Source: Anaerolineales bacterium
GTDB lineage: Bacteria; Chloroflexota; Anaerolineae; Anaerolineales; Villigracilaceae
DNA: 34,274 nt
Reading direction: 5' to 3'
Assembly (NCBI GenBank): GCA_016927315.1
Contig: JAFGMV010000090.1
Span: 1-34,274 of the forward strand
The position numbers and the translations under genes are program-made. Shown here in pieces: positions 25,251 through 32,967 of the stretch (position 1 is its first letter; each line of letters opens with the position of its first letter). The notes beneath the pieces were generated by a model. That model saw nothing but the letters and a program-made list of their open reading frames with translations. It was not told the origin of the DNA and did not search any database.

Positions 25251-26522
25251 TCACTGGCCGCTTTCCCCTGGATGTACCAGTAAATGACTCAAGCCGATAA
25301 AAGCCGACGCCACATCCGGATCGAAGTGTTTGCCAGCATTGATTTCGATATATTTACGCACCTCCGCCGGGTCAAGCGCCTGGCGGTAAGGCCGGTCTGA
25401 AACGAGTGCATCCCAGACATCCACTACGGAGAAAATACGGGCTGCGAAGGGAATCTCATCGCCCTTCAACCTGCGCGGGTATCCAGTACCGTCCCACTTT
25501 TCATGATGGCAGTAGGGAATGTCTATGGCTGGCTGCAGAAACTTGATCGGGCTGAGCATTTCATAAGCATATACCGGATGCTGCTCAATCAATGCTCGCT
25601 CTTCCGAAGTCAGTTTACCGGGCTTCAGGAGGACTGCATCCGGGATCGCTATTTTACCGATGTCATGCAGCAGGGCCCCACGCCGGATGTGCTCAATCTC
25701 GGCTTCATCAATCCCCATCCACCTGGCCAATTGCGCCGTCGTCTCTGTCACTCGCTGGGTATGCCCTTCAGTTTCCTTATCCCGCAGGTCCAGGGCACGC
25801 ACCCAGCCTTCAAGCGTGGCCTGGTAAGAGGTCTGCAGTTCTTCGAACAGCCGGGCATTCTCGATGGCAACCGCTGCCTGGTTGGAGAACGCCGTTATCC
25901 ATTCCAGGTCGCCCTGCCGGAAGATACCGGAATGGGCGCGGTTATCAACATAGAGGACACCGATAAGATCCTCTTTGATCTTCAGGGGAGCACAAAGAAT
26001 GGATAACAGATGGTAGGCATTGACACTGTACTGCTTGTCAAAGCGGGGATCATTCTCGGCATTTGTGGTCAGGATCACTTCACCAGTTTCAGCTACCCGC
26101 CGGGCAATGGTATGGCTGATCGCGAATGCCTCTTTATCCACATCTTCTTTGTCCATCCCGCGTGCAATCTGGACGCCCAACTCTCCTTGTTCGTCGACCA
26201 ACATCAAGAAGCCGCGTTCAGCGCCTAACAGGGCGATCAATTGGTCTATGACCTCATCCAGCACTCGTTTCAGGCCGCGAGATGAATTGATCACGGTTCC
26301 CAGACCCAGCAGTGCACCGATCTGCCTTGCCTGGGTCTGCAGGTGGTTTTCCACGTTCATCTGCAGTACATCGATGGAATTGGAGAGCCGGGCCAGATCC
26401 TTCAGGTTTACCGGAACCTTTTCCTTATCTGTCAACTCAAGACCAGGCATCATGCGCGCCAGCAGGTCTGAGATCTCTCTCATCTGATTTTGAATGGATT
26501 GCGAATCAAAAGATGGCTTCAT
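25251..26522 (-). CDS. GAF and HD-GYP domain protein (probable cyclic-di-GMP phosphodiesterase)
   Basis: A 423-residue signalling protein. A helical N-terminal region (about 1-65) is followed by a GAF domain (about 70-228), which usually binds small ligands. The HD-GYP domain covers about 232-415. HD residues are His286-Asp287 in RGALLHDIGKIAIPD, and the GYP motif is GTGYPRRLKGDEIP from residue 345. Further metal ligands fit His315 (EQHP) and the HH pair at 339-340. HD-GYP proteins hydrolyse cyclic di-GMP in other bacteria, so a role in surface or motility control is likely but inferred. The start at 26522 has GTAGAAAG about ten bases upstream, a weak site. It is a single gene. Confidence 0.92.
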   Translation of the reverse strand: MKPSFDSQSIQNQMREISDLLARMMPGLELTDKEKVPVNLKDLARLSNSIDVLQMNVENHLQTQARQIGALLGLGTVINSSRGLKRVLDEVIDQLIALLGAERGFLMLVDEQGELGVQIARGMDKEDVDKEAFAISHTIARRVAETGEVILTTNAENDPRFDKQYSVNAYHLLSILCAPLKIKEDLIGVLYVDNRAHSGIFRQGDLEWITAFSNQAAVAIENARLFEELQTSYQATLEGWVRALDLRDKETEGHTQRVTETTAQLARWMGIDEAEIEHIRRGALLHDIGKIAIPDAVLLKPGKLTSEERALIEQHPVYAYEMLSPIKFLQPAIDIPYCHHEKWDGTGYPRRLKGDEIPFAARIFSVVDVWDALVSDRPYRQALDPAEVRKYIEINAGKHFDPDVASAFIGLSHLLVHPGESGQ

Positions 26523-26661
26523 CGGCGCTTTTGTTCTTTCTACGGAGATTCACTCACAGCCAGTGTAAACTTCAGGAAACCAGCAAAGATAAATAGATCC
26601 TTTTTTCTACCGTACAAATCCGCAAAGCATGTTATTGCAAGCGTTTTACGAAGCAATGACA

Positions 26662-26683
26662 AATGTATGGTATAGAATACATT
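26662..26683. promoter_or_regulatory. 7-bp dyad, operator-like, in the HD-GYP upstream region
   Basis: AATGTAT (26662-26668) and ATACATT (26677-26683) are inverted with 8 bases between. On the minus strand TTGTCA and TGCAAT lie just downstream at a 17-base spacing, a possible promoter for the HD-GYP gene. No known regulator is implied. Confidence 0.3.
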
Positions 26684-26719
26684 TTACCCTTTTGTTGGTC
26701 CGGGGAGAATAGACAAATA

Positions 26720-26752
26720 AGGAGGCCAGTGCACTTTTCTGACTGGCCTCCT
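26720..26752 (-). terminator. Hairpin terminator of the lipoprotein gene at 26782
   Basis: AGGAGGCCAGT (26720-26730) and ACTGGCCTCCT (26742-26752) form a perfect 11-bp stem with an 11-base loop. Read leftward it is followed by TTATTTGTCT. It lies 30 bases past the stop codon. Confidence 0.8.
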
Positions 26753-26781
26753 CACAACAGGTTCAGTTGGAGTTCGACACC

Positions 26782-27468
26782 CTAAGGACTGTTCTCAACA
26801 GCTTCTTCTGCCCGCCGTTCGAGGATTTGAGCCAACTCCTGGATATTGACCATGGGTCTGGTTCCATCCGGGTAAACAACGAGAACCTGCACAACGATCA
26901 TATCCCTGCGCATGAGGAAGAAATCCAGGTTCTCTTTATAATCGCTGTCACCAATAATCATCCTGACGCCGACTGATGCATCACCCAAATCTGACAATTC
27001 TTTGATGGGCGTCATTTTGAGGGGATCCTCGTCCAAATTGATATATCCTGGCAATCTTTCAGCATCTTCGATCACGATGTCAACATAGTTACGGTCCACT
27101 TCCTTCGGCAGGCGCTCAGTCCAGGCATAAATAAAATTGTGACCGGCATCATATTTGAAATTATATGAAACCAGGTCCTCAGTGTCGCCTTCGATGCCCA
27201 ATTCCCGGTCACTACAAACCCGGAAACTTGAATGCAGATCTTCCAGGTCGAGCACCACCCCTGAAATATCAACCAACTGGACTGGCGTAGAAGTCGGTTT
27301 TGGCGTCCTGGTTGGGACCGGTGTCCTGGTCGGGCGGGCGGTCGCGGTGGAGGTTACTGTTGCTCCTGCCATAATTCCTTCCATAAATGCCGGCGCCTGA
27401 CAGCTCAGGGCCAGGACCACCAGGCATATCAAAATGACAACCTTTCCATTCAACAAGAACTTTTTCAT
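26782..27468 (-). CDS. Predicted lipoprotein with Thr-Pro linker
   Basis: A 228-residue lipoprotein of unknown function. The start at 27468 (MKKFLLNGKVV) was chosen because it gives a normal basic signal peptide; the longer frame would put an uncharged stretch in front. The hydrophobic core ends at a lipobox-like ALSC (Cys23), followed by QAPAFMEG, which is nearly the same as GMPAFMQG in the neighbouring gene at 27589. A Thr/Pro/Arg linker (TRTPVPTRTPKP) leads to a C-terminal domain (about 70-228) that I do not recognise and that is not the domain shared by the other two lipoproteins here. It lies 120 bp downstream of the 27589 gene on the same strand. Confidence 0.75.
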   Translation of the reverse strand: MKKFLLNGKVVILICLVVLALSCQAPAFMEGIMAGATVTSTATARPTRTPVPTRTPKPTSTPVQLVDISGVVLDLEDLHSSFRVCSDRELGIEGDTEDLVSYNFKYDAGHNFIYAWTERLPKEVDRNYVDIVIEDAERLPGYINLDEDPLKMTPIKELSDLGDASVGVRMIIGDSDYKENLDFFLMRRDMIVVQVLVVYPDGTRPMVNIQELAQILERRAEEAVENSP

Positions 27469-27588
27469 CAGGCACCATTCCATTGTTAATCCAAACGCGT
27501 ACAGCCCGGGTCGGCGGCCTGCCACCGCCAACCCGAAATACTTATCGCTGCCTTATAACGGTTTTCAAACAAAATAAGCAGGAAAATC

Positions 27589-28374
27589 CTATTCAATCAC
27601 CCACATGCGGGTATTGCTTACCTCACACCGGGTACCATAGTCCTTGTTGGTGCCTGAAAGCATGCCGTAAAAGACGGCGCCAGGTTCAAGCAGTTTATCC
27701 GTGAACAGGGAATATTCACCGATGAGTTCGTTATCAACGTAGACATAGGCATAAGAATCAATCACCACCATGGTCATACTGGCTTTGGCCGCTCCGGTAC
27801 CAAAATTCAAACGGCCCGACCCCCGGGTGGTACCGAGATAACCACAGCGGCTGAAGGTAGCATCACAGTAACCCATATAAACCAGGTCATTGGTCAAGAG
27901 AGCCGTATACCAATCGCCATCTTCCGTCACCCGGAAGGCATACCCACAACCGGAGATTTCCGGCGCACGAACGGGAATAGCGCTTTCCCAGGCCACATCT
28001 CCCCAGATAACGAAGTTTTTAACGGTATCCTCATACCCGGCCCAGCCAAAATCGAGATAATTCATCATTGCCAGTTCTTTATAAAAGTCTTCCAGAAAGA
28101 AAAGTTCTCCATCCATGTTTGGAATTTTTTCTTCATCGTAGAACATTTGAAGATCGCTCTGAATATTCTCCATCTGCTGGGTGGCGGCCACATCCGGCGT
28201 AGCCGTGGGCCGCGGCGTCCTGGTTGGAACCGGCGTTTTTGTTGGCTTGGGTGTATTGGTCGGTTCCGGCGTTGGCGTCGGAGTACCTTGCATGAAGGCA
28301 GGCATCCCACAAGAGATGCTCAGCATGACAGCTGCAATCACCAGGAACAATTTTACTGAACGGTTTTGATACAT
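27589..28374 (-). CDS. Predicted lipoprotein with Thr-Pro linker and jelly-roll-like domain
   Basis: A 261-residue lipoprotein of unknown function. AGGAG before the ATG at 28374 supports the start. The signal peptide ends at SISC (Cys22), followed by GMPAFMQG and a long Thr-Pro linker with TKTPVPTRTPRPT. The C-terminal domain (about 80-261) is homologous to that of the gene at 21702-22502: both contain SGC..AFR, a VY segment, and end with YG.LSGTNKDYGTRCE.SN..(L/M)W. Its N-terminal part instead matches the gene at 26782. Two Cys in the middle of the domain (near GYCDATFSRCGYLG) could form a disulfide. Followed at 120 bp by the 26782 gene, probably in the same transcript. Confidence 0.8.
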   Translation of the reverse strand: MYQNRSVKLFLVIAAVMLSISCGMPAFMQGTPTPTPEPTNTPKPTKTPVPTRTPRPTATPDVAATQQMENIQSDLQMFYDEEKIPNMDGELFFLEDFYKELAMMNYLDFGWAGYEDTVKNFVIWGDVAWESAIPVRAPEISGCGYAFRVTEDGDWYTALLTNDLVYMGYCDATFSRCGYLGTTRGSGRLNFGTGAAKASMTMVVIDSYAYVYVDNELIGEYSLFTDKLLEPGAVFYGMLSGTNKDYGTRCEVSNTRMWVIE

Positions 28375-28646
28375 CGTTTTCTCCTCTTACCGGCAATCCC
28401 TCCCCAAAGCAGAGATGCCTGAAATTATATTTGTTTCATACCAAGTTATTATACAGTGAGACTGCTCAAACAATATGCTTTTTTCAGCAATCGAACTTCC
28501 AGGTTTGTTAATATTTCTATCTGGTCTTCCAATAATCCGCTGCCATATATCGAAAAGATCACTGTATACCAACCACCGCCAGGTTTATCAATACCAGGCG
28601 CTGTCACAAAAAGCAGAAATATGGCATCGAAAACATCTTTCAATTG

Positions 28647-28652
28647 TATAAT
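28647..28652 (+). promoter_or_regulatory. -10 box (TATAAT) for the peroxiredoxin gene
   Basis: A perfect TATAAT lies 32 bases before the ATG at 28685, and AAAAAGGAGG lies between them. No clear -35 is visible at the usual distance. The position suggests a leader of about 25 bases. Confidence 0.55.
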
Positions 28653-28684
28653 AAAGGCAGTTATCCCTGCAAAAAGGAGGCTAC

Positions 28685-29401
28685 ATGTCAGATCTACCCG
28701 CTGGGTGCGCCCGTCCGACCGGCTCGATCGTCGGTGAAAAACCGGATGGGAAAACCAACCAACCAACTGAACTACCAGAAAGGAAGGCAACTGCTATGGC
28801 TGCTCGTGTCGGTCAAAAGGCCCCGGACTTCGAGGCTCCGGCCTATTACCGGGGGAAGTTCACCAATGTGAAACTTTCTGATTTTATCGGCAAATGGGTC
28901 CTGCTTTGCTTCTACCCGGGAGATTTCACCTTTGTCTGAGCAACCGAAGTCTCAGCGGTCGCTGATAAATATGGTGTCCTGCAAGACCTGGGGGTTGAAG
29001 TAATCTCTGTCAGTGTTGACAGCCACTTTGTCCACAAGATGTGGAATGACAATGAGTTGAACAAGATGGTGGAGGGAGGCGTTCCCTTCCATATGGCTTC
29101 AGATCAATCCGGGAATGTCGGACGCGCGTTCGGAGTCTATGATGAGAACCAGGGGATCGAACTGCGCGGCCGCTTCATTATCGACCCTGACGGCGTGATC
29201 CAGGCCATGGAAGTGCTCACCCCGCCGGTAGGGCGTAAATTTGCAGAGAGCGTACGCCAGGTGCAGGCTTTCCAGCATGTTCGCAAAACCAAAGGCGCCG
29301 AAGCAACCCCAGCCGGATGGGAACCGGGTAAATTAACCCTCAAACCGGGGCCCGACCTGGTTGGTAAAGTCTGGGAGGTTTGGAAACCGGATATGGAATA
29401 A
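28685..29401 (+). CDS. Peroxiredoxin with in-frame TGA at the peroxidatic position (probable selenoprotein)
   Basis: A 238-residue AhpC/Prx-type peroxidase that reduces hydroperoxides. The frame is continuous apart from one TGA at 28937-28939. Around it the protein reads [10 protein letters not shown]-(TGA)[11 protein letters not shown], so TGA replaces the peroxidatic Cys in the PxxxTxxC motif (Pro78, Thr82, residue 85). Arg161 in ELRGRFIID is the conserved active-site Arg. The canonical resolving Cys of 2-Cys enzymes (VCPAGW) is Thr208 in ATPAGW, and no other Cys follows, so this would be a 1-Sec enzyme. A SECIS-like hairpin follows the TGA. The start at 28685 has AAAGGAGG; an in-frame ATG at 28796 gives Sec48, closer to usual numbering. 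A pseudogene or base error is the alternative. Confidence 0.87.
28937..28965 (+). promoter_or_regulatory. In-frame TGA with candidate bacterial SECIS hairpin
   Basis: The UGA codon (28937-28939) is followed after 17 bases by the loop GGUC (28957-28960). The loop closes a 5-bp stem, UCAGC (28952-28956) with GCUGA (28961-28965). E. coli fdhF also has a GGUC apical loop at nearly the same distance from its UGA. A bulged U as in E. coli is not evident; outward from the stem there is a C-U mismatch and then a U-A pair. Confidence 0.7.
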
Positions 29402-29422
29402 GAAGGCTTCATCGATAAAAAT

Positions 29423-29456
29423 AACCGGGATGAGCAGCCGCCCGTCCCGGTTTTGT
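29423..29456. terminator. Terminator between peroxiredoxin and aldo/keto reductase genes
   Basis: AACCGGGA (29423-29430) pairs with TCCCGGTT (29445-29452), followed on the plus strand by TTTTGTTTTG. The opposite strand is also T-rich after the stem, so it may serve both converging genes. Confidence 0.82.
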
Positions 29457-29475
29457 TTTGAGGAACCTGTTCCCC

Positions 29476-30474
29476 CTACCAGGCATATGCCATGGGAGCC
29501 TCCCCACCCGGGCCAGGGAAGATCTCATCCAGCTTCTTCAAAGTACTTTCATCCAGTTCGATTTCAGCAGCCCGGACTGCGCTTTCCAGTTGTTCGATGG
29601 TGCGCGGACCAATGATGGGGGCCGTTACAACCGGATTGTGCAGTAACCAGGCCAGGGCCACCTCACCCGGGGGATATCCCAGTTCCTTACAAAGCGCTTC
29701 ATACTTTTCGAGCTTATCCCGGTTCTCTTCAACCTCTTTTTCGAAATCTTCGCCCTTGCGTCGGCCCGATTTGACCTTTTCCAACGCCCCGCCCAATAAA
29801 CCGCCGCCCAATGGGCTCCAGGGGATCACGCCCATCCCATACTCACGACAGGCCGGGATGACCTCCAGTTCCAGCATACGGTTATTGAGGTGGTAAATAC
29901 TCTGCTCGCTGACCAGGCCCATCAGGCCGCGCTTGCCGGCTTCCTGGCAGGCAGTAGCGATCTGCCAGCCGGCGAAGTTGCTCGAACCGATATACACGAC
30001 CTTGCCCTGTTTGACCAGGGCATCAAAAGCCTGCCAGGTTTCATCCCAGGGACAGTTCATATCGATATGATGCATCTGGTACAGGTCGATCCAATCTGTC
30101 TGCAGGCGCTTCAAGCTGCCTTCACAATGCTTGCGGATTTTATAAGCCGAGAGGCTGCGGCCATCGCTGTTGACTTCCGGCAGGTTGTCCTTGCGGTCTA
30201 CCGGGTTAAAGACCTTGGTGGCCAGCACCACCGCATCCCGGCGGCCGCCGCCCTGGGCAAACCAGCGCCCAATGATCTCCTCGGTCAGGCCGTGTTCGAC
30301 CGCCCAGCCATACACATCGGCCGTATCAAAGAAGTTGATCCCCAATTCCAGGGCACGGTCCATGATTTTGAAGCTGTCTGCCTCTGTAGTATGCCAGCCA
30401 AAATTCATCGTCCCCAGGCACAGATTGCTGACCAATACCCCGTGTCTTCCCAAACGTTTGTGCAGTACTACCAT
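29476..30474 (-). CDS. Aldo/keto reductase
   Basis: A 332-residue NADPH-dependent TIM-barrel oxidoreductase that reduces aldehydes or ketones. The catalytic tetrad is visible: Asp50 and Tyr55 in NFFDTADVYGW, Lys87 in VVLATKVF, and His135 in LYQMHHID. The opening RLGRHGVLVSNLCLGTMNFG and the coenzyme loop near IGPRTIEQLESAVRA (about 300) are typical of the YghZ/YajO-like branch. Length is normal. AAGGAGG six bases before the ATG makes the start certain. The true substrate is unknown. It is a single gene convergent with the peroxiredoxin gene; the proximity might reflect shared oxidative or aldehyde stress, but this is only a guess. Confidence 0.93.
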   Translation of the reverse strand: MVVLHKRLGRHGVLVSNLCLGTMNFGWHTTEADSFKIMDRALELGINFFDTADVYGWAVEHGLTEEIIGRWFAQGGGRRDAVVLATKVFNPVDRKDNLPEVNSDGRSLSAYKIRKHCEGSLKRLQTDWIDLYQMHHIDMNCPWDETWQAFDALVKQGKVVYIGSSNFAGWQIATACQEAGKRGLMGLVSEQSIYHLNNRMLELEVIPACREYGMGVIPWSPLGGGLLGGALEKVKSGRRKGEDFEKEVEENRDKLEKYEALCKELGYPPGEVALAWLLHNPVVTAPIIGPRTIEQLESAVRAAEIELDESTLKKLDEIFPGPGGEAPMAYAW

Positions 30475-31127
30475 GTTTCCTCCTTTACTGTACGAAGCAA
30501 ATCACCAGCCCAGGCCTTCAGGATTTTCGGGCAAGATTCAACTCAAAAGGCCGCTTTTCGAAAAATGGGGAATCGTGTTAAAAATAACCCTAAGACGTTA
30601 TTCTGTCCAGAAGTTATTGCAATTCTATACTGACTATTTTACCAGATCATGTTTTTACATTCATGGTTATCATATTAGCGCTTACCCAAAGATGGGTCTT
30701 TATTTAACAGCCATTACCCCATAGACTCGAAACTCAAAAGATACTTTCCCATAAAACCAGGACAGCATTCATCGTGAGATTTGTTTCACTCCGCCACTGT
30801 GCGAGAGTTCTTGCATAATCGCTGGAAGTTCTCATCGTCTTGCGAAAAAAATTGCTTTTTAACCAAGCTAACTCATCTCTCAATGAAACTCTTGTAATTG
30901 AAAGATATTATCGAATCCCAACAGATGTCATTCGAAGTGACCGAATAACAATAAGAATATGCGCCATCCCGAATTTAATTCTCCATCCTGATCACCAAAC
31001 AAAAAGTATATTTTTTGCTCCGCCCCATCCAGAGAATGATGCGGAGCAAATAGGGAAGAAAAAGGATAGAAGAATTTTACGAGACCAAATTACTTCAACT
31101 TTCTTATGGCAATGAAATACTCATATA
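30475..31127. other. 650-bp AT-rich intergenic region
   Basis: No gene is supported. A 91-codon frame at 30840-31115 has no Shine-Dalgarno site and no family motif. One strong structure is visible: TTTGCTCCGC (31014-31023) pairs with GCGGAGCAAA (31041-31050) around a 17-base loop. It lies about 80 bases beyond the stop of the isomerase-like gene, but neither strand has a T run after the stem, so it may be a processing or rho-linked site rather than an intrinsic terminator. Confidence 0.45.
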
Positions 31128-32531
31128 TCATAAATGGTTGTAATTATCCCATCCCATATATGTTGAAAAAGCCTCATCAAGAGCTTCCGCAACATTACCC
31201 ATCGTCATTGCCACATGGTGTTCAAAACCGTTCTTACAAATATACTGCAGTAAGGCTTGTAGATTATCGATCTTTACGACTGCTCGATGACCAAATGTAT
31301 CCAGTGGATCGTTCGTTAGCATTCCTTCGCCGGTATATGCACGGATTACACCGCTCTGATCATCAGTGCTAACCCTCGCGTAGGTCATAGGACCCGTAAT
31401 GGCCCTGCCTGCCATTGCGCCATAGGTATTTTCTTCACCCAATGTAGTACCAAGGATAGGTGCAGTCTTGATCTCGGTATCCGGTACAAAGCTTTTGGCC
31501 CAATTCCCACAATGGAACAGCACACACTTGTCAGGATCATCCGCATAGTTATTATTCCAATCAACCAGCGCCCCGGGGAATCCAGAGGCAAGTTGTAAAG
31601 CATACATAGAAACCACTCCGGTAATATCGACCTCACAGGCAGAAGGCATCAACCGTTCACTCATCATGCTCATTAGTGTACAGGCATTGATACCATAATT
31701 TTTCTGTATCGAGTTCCAGCACTGTAATGCGCTGGCGACCAGGTCATTGGCTTCCATCCAATCAGATATCACGATCCCCAATTTTGCCATGCGGAGAAGA
31801 TTTGGAGGCGGCACACTCTCGTGTTTAGCGTAGCCTTTGATCGCAGCAAGTTTTTCCTTAACCCTGGCATCATCGTCGGCCAGCTTGCCCGCCATCCCAA
31901 GTATCTCTGACAAATCTATGGTCGAAACACTGATCCCGGACGCCTGCAGCAGTTTTTCACTATATCGAACGGTATTGAATGCGCTTGGTCGGGCGCCAAT
32001 CGCTCCCAGGCGTGCACTGCGTAAACCATTTACAACATGACAGGTACTGACAAACTTTCTCAAATCGTTCTTGAAGCTATCTGCTGCAGGATGGACGGTA
32101 TGTTGCCCGGTCAGGGAATACGGGTACCCATACTGCCGAAGATTGTTGCAAACCGATATCTTCCCGCAAAATGAATCTCGACGGAGCTCTACACTGAAGG
32201 CTTCCAACGCATCCGGGTATCCCTGCACTAAAATCGGAACCTGCAGACCAGAGAGCTTGATCGTATCAGCCACCCCTTTTTCGTCGCCAAAATTTGGCAG
32301 CACAACGAGAATTCCATTAATTTCATCTCTATGTTTTTTAAACAAAGCCGCACAAATCTTGGCATGCTCATACGTTTCAACAGAACCTAGCTTGGTCTCT
32401 TTCTCACCAACCATAATAGGTTCAATATCAAGCTCTTGGAACAGGTCCTGAATATCTTTACGCGCTTCAGTGACCAGATGATCCGGGAAAAAATCCCGGT
32501 TTCCAAAAATAACTCCCAAAGTAATTTTCAT
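31128..32531 (-). CDS. L-fucose/L-arabinose isomerase-like protein
   Basis: A 467-residue sugar isomerase-fold protein. It has the three-part plan of the fucose/arabinose isomerase superfamily: an N-terminal Rossmann-like part (about 1-170, with VVLPNFGDEKGVADTI), a middle domain (about 170-330, containing GAIGARPSAFNTVRYSEK and CTLMSMMSERLMPSACEVDI), and a C-terminal barrel with VLFHCGNW. Glu and Asp residues in MMSERLMPSACEVDI and the His in FHCGNW fit the usual metal-binding positions. It probably interconverts an aldose and a ketose, but the sugar is not evident. AAGGAG precedes the ATG. It follows rbsD by 31 bp in the ribose-like operon. Confidence 0.85.
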   Translation of the reverse strand: MKITLGVIFGNRDFFPDHLVTEARKDIQDLFQELDIEPIMVGEKETKLGSVETYEHAKICAALFKKHRDEINGILVVLPNFGDEKGVADTIKLSGLQVPILVQGYPDALEAFSVELRRDSFCGKISVCNNLRQYGYPYSLTGQHTVHPAADSFKNDLRKFVSTCHVVNGLRSARLGAIGARPSAFNTVRYSEKLLQASGISVSTIDLSEILGMAGKLADDDARVKEKLAAIKGYAKHESVPPPNLLRMAKLGIVISDWMEANDLVASALQCWNSIQKNYGINACTLMSMMSERLMPSACEVDITGVVSMYALQLASGFPGALVDWNNNYADDPDKCVLFHCGNWAKSFVPDTEIKTAPILGTTLGEENTYGAMAGRAITGPMTYARVSTDDQSGVIRAYTGEGMLTNDPLDTFGHRAVVKIDNLQALLQYICKNGFEHHVAMTMGNVAEALDEAFSTYMGWDNYNHL

Positions 32532-32562
32532 GCTTTTCTCCTTTTATATTCAATAAGCATTT

Positions 32563-32967
32563 CTATCTATCAAAGCCCCAGGCGCCTGAAACAAGAATAA
32601 TATTTGCAAAAGGGGTGAATTCTGCTGTACGAATAATAGCTTTTGATGTACCGGATCTCTTTTTGAATTCCGTGTGAGACAAGGTTTCAACAGGAACATT
32701 CCCCAGCAACTTCTCTATTCCAGCATATATTTGTGGACTTTTGGTTAAAACATCTTCTGAAAGATACGCTTTTTCAACATACATTTCAATCAGAACGACT
32801 TCGAGGGTCTCTAAAAAACCAGGCACTCCCGGTTTAAGTGCCAAGTCTATGCGTTGGGTTGTAGACGGAATGGGCAGCCCGGCATCAGCAACAGTCAACA
32901 TGTCAGAATGTTCAAGATGGGCAACGATAGAAGAAATTGGAGCATTAATAATTCCGATTTTTTTCAC
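32563..32967 (-). CDS. rbsD: RbsD/FucU-family sugar mutarotase (D-ribose pyranase-like), GTG start
   Basis: A 134-residue cytoplasmic protein of the RbsD/FucU family. It catalyses interconversion of pyranose and furanose forms or anomers before phosphorylation. With a GTG start at 32967 the sequence opens MKKIGIINAPISS, the family opening, and puts the catalytic His at position 20 (LEHSD) and the Asp at 28 (ADAGLPIP), as in known RbsD. The GTG overlaps the rbsK stop as GTGA, so coupling supports this start; GGAG lies nine bases upstream. An ATG at 32982 would add five residues and is probably only part of the Shine-Dalgarno region. The C-terminus FANIILVSG also fits the family. Confidence 0.88.
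   Translation of the reverse strand: MKKIGIINAPISSIVAHLEHSDMLTVADAGLPIPSTTQRIDLALKPGVPGFLETLEVVLIEMYVEKAYLSEDVLTKSPQIYAGIEKLLGNVPVETLSHTEFKKRSGTSKAIIRTAEFTPFANIILVSGAWGFDR

Noticed and set aside
28685-29401. Reading the peroxiredoxin as a pseudogene or as two separate ORFs (28685-28939 and 29039-29401)
   Set aside because: The TGA falls on the one codon where Sec would be functional, there is no frameshift, conservation continues after it, and a SECIS-like hairpin follows. A sequencing error cannot be excluded but is less likely.
30840-31115. 91-codon rightward frame in the AT-rich gap
   Set aside because: There is no ribosome site and no domain; AT-rich DNA with few stops explains it.
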